A stretch of 64,000 nucleotides of DNA from Nelumbo lutea (GCA_022828595.1 JAKGHH010000004.1:79078270-79142269), one strand, 5' to 3'. Positions 47,115-57,957 are shown, counted from the first letter of the stretch. The notes: a model not told the origin generated them from the sequence alone. Numbers and translations are program-made.

Positions 47115-49109
47115 TGATGTAACCGTTTCCGATCATGTATCATTTTTTTGTGATGTATCAATTTTTTGGCTAAGTACCTCGTCATCTCGTCTGCTTCCAT
47201 GTGGTTAGTGATTTAGAGGCTGAAGTGAAGCTCCCTGGTGCCGAGTTGCCTAGTGGTCAGCTACCCGGTGCCGAGTTGCCTGGAGGTGAGCTACCTTGAT
47301 GAGCTGCCTAGAGGTGAGCTACCTTGATGAGCTGCTTGGAGGTGAGCTACCTTGATGAGCTGCCTGGAGGTGAGCTACCTTGATGGGCTTTGTTGCTCTT
47401 ATAGAGGCCTGCAAGGAACCAGGTGTCAGAGGACCCAGGGGTGTTTACCTGGCGAGGTCACTCCAATGGCTAAGTCAGCACTTGGTTACGAGCTGAAAAA
47501 TAACCTTAGAGAATGAGGGAGAGCTAGAGAGCATAGATTACCCATCTTTCCATCTCTTCTCCCCTCTGGGGGTGAGGTATTTATATACTGGAGTCCTCGT
47601 GGGTTAGGTGGAGCAATTCCTAAATTCCTGTTGTGATGGGACATACTTTCGTGTTAGGTGGGGATAAAGCCACCAACTGGTAAGGTTGCCCATTTCCACC
47701 TGACTCAGGGAGTGGGTGAGCTAATATAGTCGTTACAAGTCACAACCCCGTAAAATGCAGGGTACGGAGGTGTGTTCCTTGAGATTGTCAGGTTGGCGCC
47801 TGTGTCAGGCCGCCAGTCCGTGCCAGGTTCAAGCTGCCAACTCGTGCCAAGGCCAGGCTGCCAGCTCGCACAGGGCCAGGCTGCCAGCTTGTGCCAGGGC
47901 CAGGTTGCTAGCTTGTGCCAGGGCCAGGTCGCGCCAAGGCCAGGCTACCAGCTCGTGCCAGGGCCAGGTTGTCAGCTCGTGCTAGGGCCAGGTCGCGCTA
48001 GGGCCAGGCTACCAGCTCGTACCAGGGTTAGGTCGCGCTTGCGCCAGGCTACGCCTGTGCCGAGTTGCGCCTATGCCAGGCCGCACTTGTGCTAGGCTAC
48101 GCCTAGTGAGACACCATCAACTTAGCAAAGGCAAGTTGTTGTCAAAGTGGTCCCAGGTGTTGCCTAGTTGTTCTGAGGTAATAGGCTACATGATGGCGAG
48201 ATGCCTAGTGGCGAGCTGCTTGTGTGTTGCATGGTGGCGAGCTACTTGTGAGGGCTGGATGATGGCGAGTTGCCTATGACGAGCTTGAGCTGTCTAGCTG
48301 TCAAGGGGCTGCTAGGTTGTTACGGTCTGACACAAGCTTAGCCTTGCCTACGCTTGGTAGTCTTACGTTAAGGGACATCACCATCATTTTTGCCTATAAG
48401 ATTTTTGGGAGAATTGATGTTATATTCAGGCAGACCACCAAAAACTTAGCGTACTCTTTGAGGAGGGGTGGTCAACCTCCTTGGGTGCCTAACCTTGGCA
48501 CTCCTAGACCAACTTACCTTGTGGGGTGGCCCTGGTTAATGGCTAGCATGGCTACCAGGGTTCCTCATGGGTAAACTCTCATGGGGACAGTGCATGGACC
48601 GGCACTGCACTACCGACACTCAAGGGAGGCTTGGCATGCGAGCTTGGCTCAAGCATGACCCTTCACCACGCCAGCCCCTTGCCCAAGTTGAATGAGCTAC
48701 CCCATTGCTTCTAGCGCACGGGTGTGTCCTAGCCCAAGCGGTTGCCTATCAACATGGCATACAGGTGTCCATCATCATCGGCATACAGGAGACCCATCAC
48801 ATCGGTCCCCAGCCACCTCTTCGGCGCACAATCGCCTCTCATTATTGTCGTCCCCCTTTAGCACGTAAGTGGTGCCTCCCATGGACCAGCCAGAGCCAAC
48901 CAAGTGCCCTGTCCATGCGACTTGAGGTCATGATCCAATGCTACTAACCTTGGTGGAGTCATCTTAGTGGGCAACTCCTAGCCTCTAAGCACACAAAGGC
49001 TTGTCCTGGCCTACCTTGGCCTGGATGCCGCACGGGTTTCTTCTGTTGTAGAACTACCCCCGTGGCAAGGTGTCATAATGTCATTGGAGGGCCAAATCCG
49101 CCCTCATCA
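47115..49109 (-). repeat. 3' LTR (minus-strand sense) of the GC-rich element
   Basis: About 2.0 kb. Contains a 28-bp tandem repeat (gagctaccttgatgagctgc type, about 47288-47388), a TATA-like tttatatactgg (47579), and a 24-bp minisatellite (about 47800-48090). A segment of about 740 bp (48325-49066) has no counterpart in the other LTR. Confidence 0.85.
47800..48090. repeat. 24-bp minisatellite in LTR
   Basis: Units of the type aggctgccagctcgtgccag plus ggcc, with shorter 16-bp variants (aggtcgcgccaaggcc), about ten in a row. Open frames here are by-products of the repeat. Confidence 0.9.
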
Positions 49110-49125
49110 ATTACCCCCCACTCCT
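49110..49125 (-). other. Polypurine tract of the GC-rich element
   Basis: Minus strand reads AGGAGTGGGGGGTAAT directly before the LTR's TGATGAG. Confidence 0.7.
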
Positions 49126-49319
49126 GAGCTGAAAGTAACTCGGTGAAGGGAGTAGATTTCTCCTTTTGGCCCGTAATTCGACAAGCTTGTAAGCACTAAT
49201 TCAGTTTCTTAGGCACTAGGAACTGCTTGGAAGTGAGCTGCCCGTGAGGCACCGAGGTTTTTGCCAGTTCGGTACTTTAGCCCTTAGATTCTGGGAGCGA
49301 TTTTTAGTCTACTCTCCTG

Positions 49320-49740
49320 GACGTTGCCCATGTCATAGAAGCGATTGGGTCTTAAGTAGCATTATTGCCCATGTCGTAGAGGCGACTGGGTCTTAAGCAG
49401 CAGTAGTGTTGCCCATGTCGTAGAGGCAGTTGGGTCTTTCAGTAGTAGTGTTGCCTATGTCGTAGAGGCGACTGGGTCTTTCAGCAGTAGTGTGGCCCGT
49501 AGGCTTTGGGAGTGACTCATAGTCCACTCCTGAACTTCGCCCATGCCGACGAGGCGGCTGGGTCTTTAAGCAGTAATGTGGCACGTAAGCTTTGGGAGCG
49601 ACTCATAGTCCACTCCCAAACTTCGCCCATGCCGACGAGGCGGCTGGGTCTTTAAGCAGTAATGTGGCCCGTAGGCTTTGGGAGCGACTCATAGTCCACT
49701 CCTAAACATTGCCCATGCCGTAGAGGTGACTGGGTCTTAT
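49320..49740. repeat. Internal tandem repeats of the GC-rich element
   Basis: Four units of about 43 bp (gcccatgtcgtagaggcg, actgggtctt, agcagtagtg) grade into about three units of roughly 86 bp that add ggctttgggagcgactcata and gtccactcc. They fill about a third of the internal region. Confidence 0.85.
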
Positions 49741-50294
49741 TGTAGCACCGAGGTCTCTGCTTGTGAGGTGCCGAGCTGCCTGGGTACCGAGCTACTTGTG
49801 AGACGTTGGGCTGACCAGGTGCTGAGCTGGATTGATGAGCTTCATTGCTCTTTAGAGACCTGCAAGGAACTAAATGTTAGAGGACCCGAGGTGGCTAACC
49901 CGGCGAGGTCACTCTGATGGCTAAGTTAATACTCTCATAGTAGACTGTGAGCTAGAAATCACAATCTGAGAGCTACAACTTGTTTACTTGTTTCTGAGGT
50001 TGGTGCCTTTTTAGTTCGTAAGTTCACGCTTGGGCCAGGCTGCCAGGTCGGCGCTCGTGCCAGGTCGCGCTAGGTTGGCACAGGCCGCGCCAGGTCGCCA
50101 GGTGGGCATCTTAGAGCAACTATGTCTGTTAGCTCCCTACACAGTCTTTGAGTTCATAAAAAATGGAAACTATAAAGCGAGACCTTCAGTTTCTAAAAAG
50201 TTGAGGACTTAGCTTTCTGGGAGAAGAGGACTTAACTTTTTGTAAGATAAGAACTTAGCTTTTGTAGGATAAGAACTTGGCTTTTCGTAGCGTG

Positions 50295-50312
50295 TTCCCA
50301 TAGACGGCGCCA
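50295..50312 (-). other. Primer binding site (tRNA-Asp-like)
   Basis: Minus strand TGGCGCCGTCTATGGGAA lies two bases inside the right LTR. It resembles the TGGCGCCGTTG... sites of Athila/Tat-type gypsy elements and the GGCGCCGTCTGTGGGA leader common to plant gypsy relatives. Confidence 0.65.
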
Positions 50313-50314
50313 AA

Positions 50315-51588
50315 TGATGTGACAGTTTCTGGTCACGTATCATTTTTTCGTGATGTGTCAATTTTTTTGCTAAGTACCTCGCCATCTCGTCTGCTCCCAA
50401 GTGGCCTGTGACATAGAGGCTGAAGTGGAGCTCCCTTGTGGCGAACTGGCCGAGGTGAGCTTCCTTGATGAGCTGCCTTGATGAGTTGCTTGGAGGTGAG
50501 CTACCTTGATGAGCTGCCTGGTGGTGATCTGCTCATCTTTGTAAGTGGCGGGAGCTGAGGGACCTGCGAGAACTAAATCAAGGAACTCGGGGGTGTTTAC
50601 CCATGAGGTCACTCCGATGGCTAAGTTAACACTTGGCTACAAGCTGAAAAATAACCTTAGAGAATGAGGGAGAGCTAGAGAGCAGAGATTATCCATCCTT
50701 CCATCTCCTCTCCCCTCTAGGGGGTGAGGTCTTTATATACTGGAGTCCTCGTGGATTAGGTGGAGCAGTTTCTGGATTCCCGTTGTGATGGGACCTGCAT
50801 TTGTGTTAGGTGGGGATAAAGCCACCAACTGGTAAGGTTGCCCATTTCCGCCTGACTAAGGGAGTGGGTGAGCTAATATACCCGTTACAAGTCACAATCC
50901 CATAAAATGCGGGGTATGGATGTGTATTCCTCGAGGTTGTCAGGTTGGCGCCTGTGTCAGGCTACCAGGTTGGTGCTTGGGCCAGGTTGCCAGGTCACGC
51001 CAGGGCCAGGCCGCCGGTTCATGCCAGGGCCAGGTTGCGCCAAGGACAAGCTTCCAGCTCGTGCCAGGGTGAGGCTGCCAGCTCGTGCCAGGGCGAGGCT
51101 GCCAGCCCGTGCCAGGGTGAGGCTGCCAGCTCGTGCTAGGGCGAGGCTGCCAGCTCATGCCAAGGCTAGGTCATGCTAGGGCCAGCTTGCCAACTTGTGC
51201 TAGGGCTAGGCTCGTGCCAGGGCCAGGCTGCTAGCTCGTACCAGGGCCAGGTTGTGCCAGGGTCAGGCCACCAGGTCGTGCCTATGCCAGGCCGTGCCTG
51301 TGCCAGGCCGTGCCCGTGCTAGGCCGTGCCTACGCCTAGTGGGAGACCATCAACTTAGCAAATATAAGTTGTTGTCAAAGTGGTCCCAGGTGTCGCCTAG
51401 TTGTTCTGAGGTGCCAGGCTACATGATGGCGAGCTTCCTGTGTGTTGCATGGTGGCGAGCTGCCTATGAGGGCTGCATGATGGCAAGCTACCTAGTGAAG
51501 AGCTGCCTGTGGCGAGCTCAAGCTGTCTAGTTGTCAAGGGGCTACCAAGTGTCATAATGTCATTGGAGGGCCAAATCCGCCCTCATCA
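50315..51588 (-). repeat. 5' LTR (minus-strand sense) of the GC-rich element
   Basis: About 1.27 kb. Aligns with the other LTR from TGATGT through the 28-bp repeats, the tttatatactgg box (50732) and the 24-bp minisatellite (about 50970-51250), then skips to the common end gtgtcataatgtcattgg. Confidence 0.85.
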
Positions 51589-51660
51589 TATATTTATATA
51601 ATATTATATAAATTATAATTATATAATAATATATCATATATAATATATTAATAGGGAAAA

Positions 51661-51814
51661 TCTATGATGTGGAAAAGATATGGTATAAGAAGAGTTTTGA
51701 CCAATCAAAACCCATTCTTCAATTTTGATAAATAATATCTGATTGGCTATCACATTTATGATTCCAATTGACTGGTCAGAAGTTTTTCAGATATCATATA
51801 TTTTCCATATCATA
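51661..51814. mobile_element. MITE, family A copy 2
   Basis: Ends ctatgatgtggaaaagatat and the inverse of ctatgatatggaaaatatat; the inverted match extends over about 45 bp with gaagagttttgacca. Core matches 2697-2840. Confidence 0.65.
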
Positions 51815-52475
51815 GTCAAACCCATATTAATAAAATAAATAATTTTTTAATTTTATTATCTACTAATTTATTTAATTATTGTATATATAAACAATTTTAT
51901 ACACAAATTTCACATAAAATTAAAATTTTAATTTTTTTGAATAAATAGCTTTGACCCGATGCATGACCCGACCTGGCCCAAGGCTCAGCCCACGGGCTAG
52001 CCCGACCCACGACACGACATGGCACGGACTCGCACAGGCTTGAGCCATGGGCCATGCTGGGCTGCCCCAAAAATTTTCACTAAGGAGGGCAGCATGGCCT
52101 GTAGAGGCCCGCGAACCAACACGACACGACCCACACTTTGCACGGGCCATGCCATATCGGCCCAGCATGGCCCACTTTACACCTCTATATTTTCCAATGA
52201 CAAATGAACTTGGTTAATCAGTTGACTGAATAATACACATCCAATAAAAGTAAGAAACTAATTAAAACTATGTTTCTAAATATACATGCACTCGATGTAG
52301 GATAGTAGGAAGTATTTTCCTTTTTATCTTAATCTTAGAGTTTACCATTTACATGTCTTAACATGATTGCTTACTATTAATATCAATTAATTAGATCCTA
52401 TTTAAAATACTCAACATATAAATAACCTTAGAAACTGTTACTTATCGTATGATATACATTGATACATTATAATAT

Positions 52476-53043
52476 GGGTAAATTGCAAATTAGTACCCTA
52501 TATTTAGGGGTAGTGTCATTTAGTACCAATTTTCAAAATGTGCCATTACAATACCTGAAACTCCTGAAAACTGTTTTACCATTAACAGCCTAGTAGTTAT
52601 TTGTATCACGTGATGACACGTACGATTTAAATTTTTGAAAACATCAAATTTACCCTTCTCAATATTTTTGAAACCATTTTACCCTTTTCTTCAAAACCAT
52701 TGGAACTTAGGGCTTTTCCTTGCTTTCATTCAAGGTTGAACGAGACCATGGCGTCGCAGAAGAGAATGCTATTGAACGAAGAGTGGCTTTAACGAGACCA
52801 TGGTATTGGGCTATTGAGAAAGTTGAATGAAGGTCTTAAACCAAGCTTTTTTCACTATTTCCCTATTTTCTAGTTTTATTGCATGAGATAGCTCGAGTAT
52901 TCTCCTTGAAAGTTGGGATTTTGTTTTTGTACTGGGTTTTTTTTAAAAGTATAATGAAATTATGCATGAAGGGTATTTTTGTCCTTCCATGTGCCATTTT
53001 ACGTCGATTAACAATTATGGACTAATTAATATGCAATTTACCC
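52476..53043. mobile_element. Mutator-like MITE
   Basis: Ends gggtaaattgcaaattagta and the inverse of gggtaaattgcatattaatt. Flanking 9-mers ttataatat (52467-52475) and ttaaaatat (53044-53052) match at 8 of 9, the target size of Mutator elements. A 14-codon frame starting accATGgcgtcg at 52748 sits inside and may be captured plant DNA. The left-end phrase recurs alone at about 3745. Confidence 0.65.
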
Positions 53044-53052
53044 TTAAAATAT

Positions 53053-54474
53053 TTTGAACCTTAACTAAAACCCACAGTTGTGGGTTATCTAATATCTATT
53101 AACCAATCTTCACAAAGTTGGTCATTTGTTCAACAATTAAGGTGCCGGTTTAATGCAATTTATGGTGAAATCAGCAAGCATACAATACGTATATGATATT
53201 TTTAATGAGCAGAACAATGGAGCATGTAGACAGGAGCAAAGATTAAAAAAAGAAAAATAAAAGTAGGTAATAGATTTCCTTTTCAATGTTTTATAGGTGG
53301 CGGAGCCATGAATCAAGCAGTAGAAATAAACAAACAAACAAACAACCTTTGGGCACACGGACACCCTCTACACCAAGAAGCAAAGAAAAGGGGAGCAAAC
53401 AAGATAATATTAAGTATTCATCAAATGGCAATGGCGGAAAAAAAAATGCATGCATGATTTGACTAAAATATGGAAATAAGAACAATTGAGGTTGGATTGT
53501 GATATAAACCTTCAACATTTTCATGCAGTGGTTCGTACTTCCTAGTCTCAATCTTCAGATTACTCGTCTTTGGCTTTATTATTATTATTATTTTTTTAAT
53601 CTTCACTTCACTTTTCTTTGAGCCAATTACTTTGTGGAGACTTTTAGGTCAGATTAATTCATGATCACTGAACCATATTTGTGGCTAATGATCACATTTG
53701 GTATTGATAAAGTTATACATACTATCTATATAAGCACCCAAGAGATCTAAACAAAAAAGGAAGATATACAATAGTTTGAAAATTGACACATCTAAGTTTA
53801 ATAACAAGAAAAAAAAATACTGAGAAAACGAGCAATTCTAAGCTGGAAAGGTGCAAAATCAACGTGGCACACTAGGACACTGCCTTTTGGGATATGTGCT
53901 GACTGTGCGTTTGGTTGCTGATCAATAATGTATTGCCCCACACAGCATCGAATGGACACATATGGATGAGCTTGAGCTGGGCAGGGATAAACCAAACCCT
54001 AACAATGGGCTCAAACGGTTCTGCGGAAGTTTAACCTAATTAGCTTTAGGTAAAAGTTGGGCAGGATGCTTTGATTTTCTTTTACACCAAAAAGAAGGTT
54101 ATAGAAACAAATCAAAAGACTAACATGAAAGATGTGGGGAATATTACAGCCACAGCAAGCATTAAACAAGGCCTGGACTAAAAGACAACTCATTGAAAAA
54201 TTAAAAACAAAAAATCTCTAAGTTGAAGAGGGGGCTATGGAGGAAACTAAGGGAGTAATAATAAAACAATTACTACAGGCATGTTCCATCTTGAAAAGCA
54301 ATGTCAAGTCTTTTAACTTATCTACAGCTGTTACAGCTCTCATCATTTCATTTTCTCGTAAGTGAAAAGAAAATGGGCAAAAAGCCTCTTCCCTATTTGA
54401 CAGAAAACAATGGCTTCGGACCAAACAGTCTCTCCTTTGAGAGACAACTTGAGATTGCTCCAGGTAAAATCCAA
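53053..54474. other. 3' flank of the coiled-coil gene
   Basis: Holds the 3'UTR of the minus-strand gene near its right end. No domain in the listed frames; MITE-like gtgcgtttggttgctgatc near 53905. Confidence 0.4.
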
Positions 54475-55003
54475 TTAATGTTGAATACCCTCACTATTCT
54501 CCTCTGATGGTGCTGGAATTTCCTCTGCTTTCTTTTCTTCTGCCTCAGGAGTTTTGGTTTCCTTGGCAACCTCTGACATATCTTGCAACTACAGGAGCAC
54601 CAAAATAATCAGCTAGATGTAACTTTTTTGTCAAACAGAAACTGGCAGTTCTGTTTGTTTTATATATGTAAATCAATTCCCCAAAATTTTAATAGAATAC
54701 GGTTCCTGCTGAAATCAAACGAAAATAGCCACTCAAGTTAAAACATTACCCCCAAGTTCCTTAGATTAGCAGCTACATCCTCTTGTTGCTGTTGGAGAGT
54801 AGTTTTCAGTTCTTGAAATTCCTAATTAGTGTTATTAATCAACACTATGCAAATTTCAAAAATAAAAAGAAATACTAAACATATAGAAATACAAACAACT
54901 ATGAAAAACAAAGAGGAAATAACAAGCATCTGGTTAGAGTGGAACTTACTGATCTTAGTTGCTCCACCTCCACATTGAGAGATTTCTTGAGTTCTGATAG
55001 CTC
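54475..55003 (-). CDS. Coiled-coil protein, last three coding exons (partial)
   Basis: Three short phase-0 exons on the minus strand: 54950-55003 (18 codons), 54750-54821 (24 codons) and 54475-54588 (37 codons plus stop), all with GT-AG sites. They join to ELSELKKSLNVEVEQLRS, EFQELKTTLQQQQEDVAANL plus RNLG, and a tail LQDMSEVAKETKTPEAEEKK ending EEIPAPSEENSEGIQH. The first two exons are heptad-patterned coiled coil; the tail is acidic, Lys/Glu/Pro-rich and likely disordered. I do not know the family by name. The regular small exons and intact frames argue for a live gene whose 5' part lies upstream (higher coordinates), perhaps beyond the LINE cluster or outside the window. The intron before 55003 contains a hAT-like element. 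Confidence 0.75.
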
Positions 55004-55045
55004 CTGCATTACAAGTTGCAGAACATCAGTATATACACACACAGT

Positions 55046-55981
55046 CAAGGTTCTAAAAGGCTACAAGGCGTAACTGAGGCATAATAGTGTGAGACTTGAG
55101 AGGCATAAGCCTCAAGGTGTTGTGAAGCGTAAGCCTTAAAAATTAGGAAAAGAAGTTAATTAATGTTTATAAATGATAAAAATAGCATATAACATACCAA
55201 GTTAGAATGATAGAAGGAATAAATGTCCATAAAATAGAACTTTATAAGCAATAAGTTCTAGCTTTCAAGTGTTAACAAAATAATAACTAACCAACTAACA
55301 ATTATAAACATTTGATATTTCAATGTTTCAAAATGCAAAGTTCTCAAGTTATTCAAAAGACCAATTTAGAGGAAAGGAAACATATGATGAATCATCACCA
55401 ATTTAGAGGAAAGGAAACATATGATGAATCATCCATATAACTGATACTAGATTTTTGTCACCCAACAATCTAGAAGAAAGGAAACAACTTAGTTGAATTG
55501 ATCCATGCAAAAAGAAAAAAAAATCAATAAAAAGAAAAATAAACCCATTAGGAAAAGAAATGAGAAAAATAACAAGCTTGGGATGTTTGATTTTAGAATA
55601 ATAAGAAAAAAAATCCTATTTGATTTACCCAAGAGAAACTAAGAACTTAATTGGCCCTTCTTTGCACTGAACTCTCCTAAAACACTAAGAGAAACTAATA
55701 GAACTTGATTTGCCCTATTGGCTTTTCATTTTTGCTCTTTTTTGGCCCATAATTACAAAAGTGCTTCTCTCATATATTTTGAACTATTAAAAAGCATAGA
55801 ATATATTTTTTGTATTACATCACTAAATAATCATTATGTCGTGAAGCTTAAACCTTTTCACACCTCAAGCTATGCCTTGCGCCTTGAGGTTTGACCCGTA
55901 TGCCTCATTCTAACATGGGCCTAGGCCTTGAGGCAAAATCTATGCACCTACCCCTCAAGGCTCAAGCCATTTAAAACAATG
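55046..55981. mobile_element. hAT-like element, TTTTAAAAGGC family, copy 2
   Basis: Left caaggttctaaaaggcta, right the inverse of cattgttttaaatggcttg. Flanking 8-mers cacacagt / tgcacagt agree at 6 of 8. Interior has gcctcaagg / ccttgaggc words near both ends and an internal 34-bp duplication (aatttagaggaaaggaaaca at about 55365 and 55400). It lies in the intron of the coiled-coil gene. Confidence 0.65.
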
Positions 55982-56174
55982 TGCACAGTTGACAAGAAAT
56001 TACAATTCATGATTTTGATCGTCAACCCAAGGGTTCCAATTTGAACCTCAACCCTGAATTTCTGAATTCTTTCCAATAGTAAAATTCTCAATTTTTTGTA
56101 CCTTTTCTTTGTTATAGTTCCATACTGATGCGAATGATTTGGCTAGAAAAATGCTGATAAAAGCATGATCAGTT

Positions 56175-56390
56175 ATGCAGGGCAATGGTGCAATTACTAC
56201 ATAATGAAGTAATCCAAGAATGCCACTTCCGATATGGTAGGAGGCTCCACTGAAGTAACTTTTTTTAATAAGATATGCAGGACAATGGTGCAATTAGTAC
56301 ATAATGAACTAATCCAAAAATGCCACTTCCCATATGGTAGGAGCCTAGGAGGCTCCAGTGGTGTAACTTTTTTTTTAATAAGATACAGAC
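56175..56390. repeat. 100-bp tandem duplication
   Basis: Two units, starting atgcagggcaatggtgca and atgcaggacaatggtgca, each ending gtaactttttt...aataagata. The small ORFs across it are chance. Confidence 0.85.
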
Positions 56391-57059
56391 AATGCCATCC
56401 AGTTTTGTGGTTGAAATCTTGCATTGTTTTCCAATAGATGAGATAGTACTTTTATGCCCTAATGGGCTTCTCTCTTCTCAAAATAGAACTAAGCCCATCC
56501 CAAGACAAATTTCCAGTTAAATGTAGTATTAAGTTAATAACAAAGTAATACATCATTTTTTTTTCACATAAAGGAAAAAGAATAGCCAAGCACAAAACAT
56601 TAAACATGTATCTTCTGAATGTGTTCAAGAACTTTTACAAGATAACGTCCAATGTAAATTACTAAACAAAGTAGCAATCTCATCTTAATATGCATTACCA
56701 TTGAAAGCCTTGCAATCCAAAAAGCCACATATGCTGCTACCAACCAAATTGGGTTTCCCTCTATAGTCTGTAACTATTAACTCAAAAACTTCCTAAGCTT
56801 AGCTTTTGAATTTTCTATTTTCACCCTCCATTAGAGAATATGTAGTTATCAACAATTTGATCCAAAACCATTATGTCACCTCTTAATCCTTCCCTTCAGT
56901 TCTAAAATCATTCCTAAACTCTACGTAGCCCACCATTACCATCCTAGACTCATCCATAGGTTATTCTAGTCCTACATTATTTGGAATCAAAGCCTCCAGT
57001 CCTACATCAGCAGCTCATTCACTTTCTTGCAATTTGTGAATGCATAACCATGCTAATCT
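56391..57059. other. Intronic or intergenic, nothing recognised
   Basis: No exon of the coiled-coil gene was identified. A ttggaatcaaagcctcc phrase near 56980 is repeat-like. Confidence 0.4.
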
Positions 57060-57182
57060 GCCATGGCTGAAATCCTTGGACTTATTAACAGATTTTTCCC
57101 CAGATGAGCTGTTGAGAAACTACAAAGAGATGGCAAGTTCAGCCCAAATTAAGAGGGTTCCAAGTTTCTCATGGATTTCACG

Positions 57183-57196
57183 CCCCCCCCCCCCCC
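57183..57196. repeat. Poly-C run
   Basis: Fourteen consecutive C; length may be a sequencing uncertainty. Confidence 0.8.
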
Positions 57197-57255
57197 GATT
57201 CCATAAAACTGAATTTCAATGGCAGTAGCATAGGGAATCTAGGGCTATCAGGTAC

Positions 57256-57957
57256 AGTGTTTTAAAAGCACAAGGCACAGGGGTCAAAGGCGCAAGGGCA
57301 AGGTGCACGCCTTTTTAAGCAAGGTGCAAAAAATATATACTTTAGTTTTAAAATAAATGTTTTGAAAAACCTATTATATAATATTAAAATACATAAATAT
57401 AACATGTAAAGCATATTCAAATGAGAATTTAAAAATAAAATCAAATATATAAAACATTTTCAAGCATATAAAACCCACAATCTCTTTTTTTCTCAATCAC
57501 ATTACTTCAAGTAGCTAATGTGATGTAAAGCATATTACATTCCCGATTCTACAAGACGCCTTTGTACCATGTCCCTCGAGACCGGAGCTTTGAGAACCCC
57601 CTATTTGGTAATGTTGTTCATTCATTCATCCTAATAAAATGTTTTCTTAAAAAGCAATAAAAATTATAAAATCATTATTTTTTGTGTGAGAACTAAGAAT
57701 TTAAGACCTAACGTGGACTTGTTTAGGCTTGCCTTGAGTGGCGTGGCATGGGGGTTCGGGGGTGGAGCCCCCAGCACAGCCACTAGACACAAAAAAAACA
57801 AAAAAGCGTCAAAGTTTCAAAAGGCGCACACCTAGGCTGAGGCAAAAGTTGCACCAGGCGTGCGCCTTTTGAAAGGGCTATGCCTAGGACCTGGGCGAGG
57901 TGCCTACCCTGAACTGCACCTCGCCTGTGCGTCCGGGCACGCCTTTTAAATCATTGG
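57256..57957. mobile_element. hAT-like element, TTTTAAAAGGC family, copy 3
   Basis: Left agtgttttaaaagcacaagg, right the inverse of ccaatgatttaaaaggcgtg. Flanking 8-mers tcaggtac (57248-57255) and tcaagtat (57958-57965) differ by two transitions. Excising it restores the RNase H reading G-L-S-S-I-G-G-V-F across the junction, which fixes the borders. Many ggcgc/gcgcc words; no transposase. Confidence 0.8.

Larger units (their letters stand above)
47115..51588 (-). mobile_element. Non-autonomous GC-rich LTR retrotransposon
   Basis: Two LTRs (47115-49109 and 50315-51588) share ends TGATGT / CTCATCA (plus-strand reading) and flanks TATAT / TATAT (47110-47114, 51589-51593). On the minus strand a primer site lies next to the right LTR and a polypurine tract next to the left LTR, so transcription would run right to left. 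The internal region is only 1.2 kb, made mostly of tandem repeats, with no gag or pol. It therefore depends on an autonomous partner (TRIM/LARD-like). Composition is strikingly GC-rich against its AT-rich surroundings. Confidence 0.85.
46890..52187. mobile_element. Older GGGCC-armed hAT-like element split by the LTR element
   Basis: A GC-rich left arm (46890-47060) and right arm (51955-52187, ending catggcccactttacacctc) carry the arm words of the 17314 element and are each next to AT-rich DNA that touches the LTR element. Removing 47115-51588 rejoins an AT-rich centre. Family A MITE copy 2 also lies in this centre. Inferred; target duplication not proven. Confidence 0.35.

Noticed and set aside
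47755..48095. Ala/Arg/Gln-rich ORFs in the GC-rich LTR
   Set aside because: They arise from the 24-bp minisatellite being a multiple of three; same in the other LTR in other frames.
49320..49740. CRISPR-like array
   Set aside because: Repeats are contiguous diverged tandem units without unique spacers, inside an LTR element of a plant.
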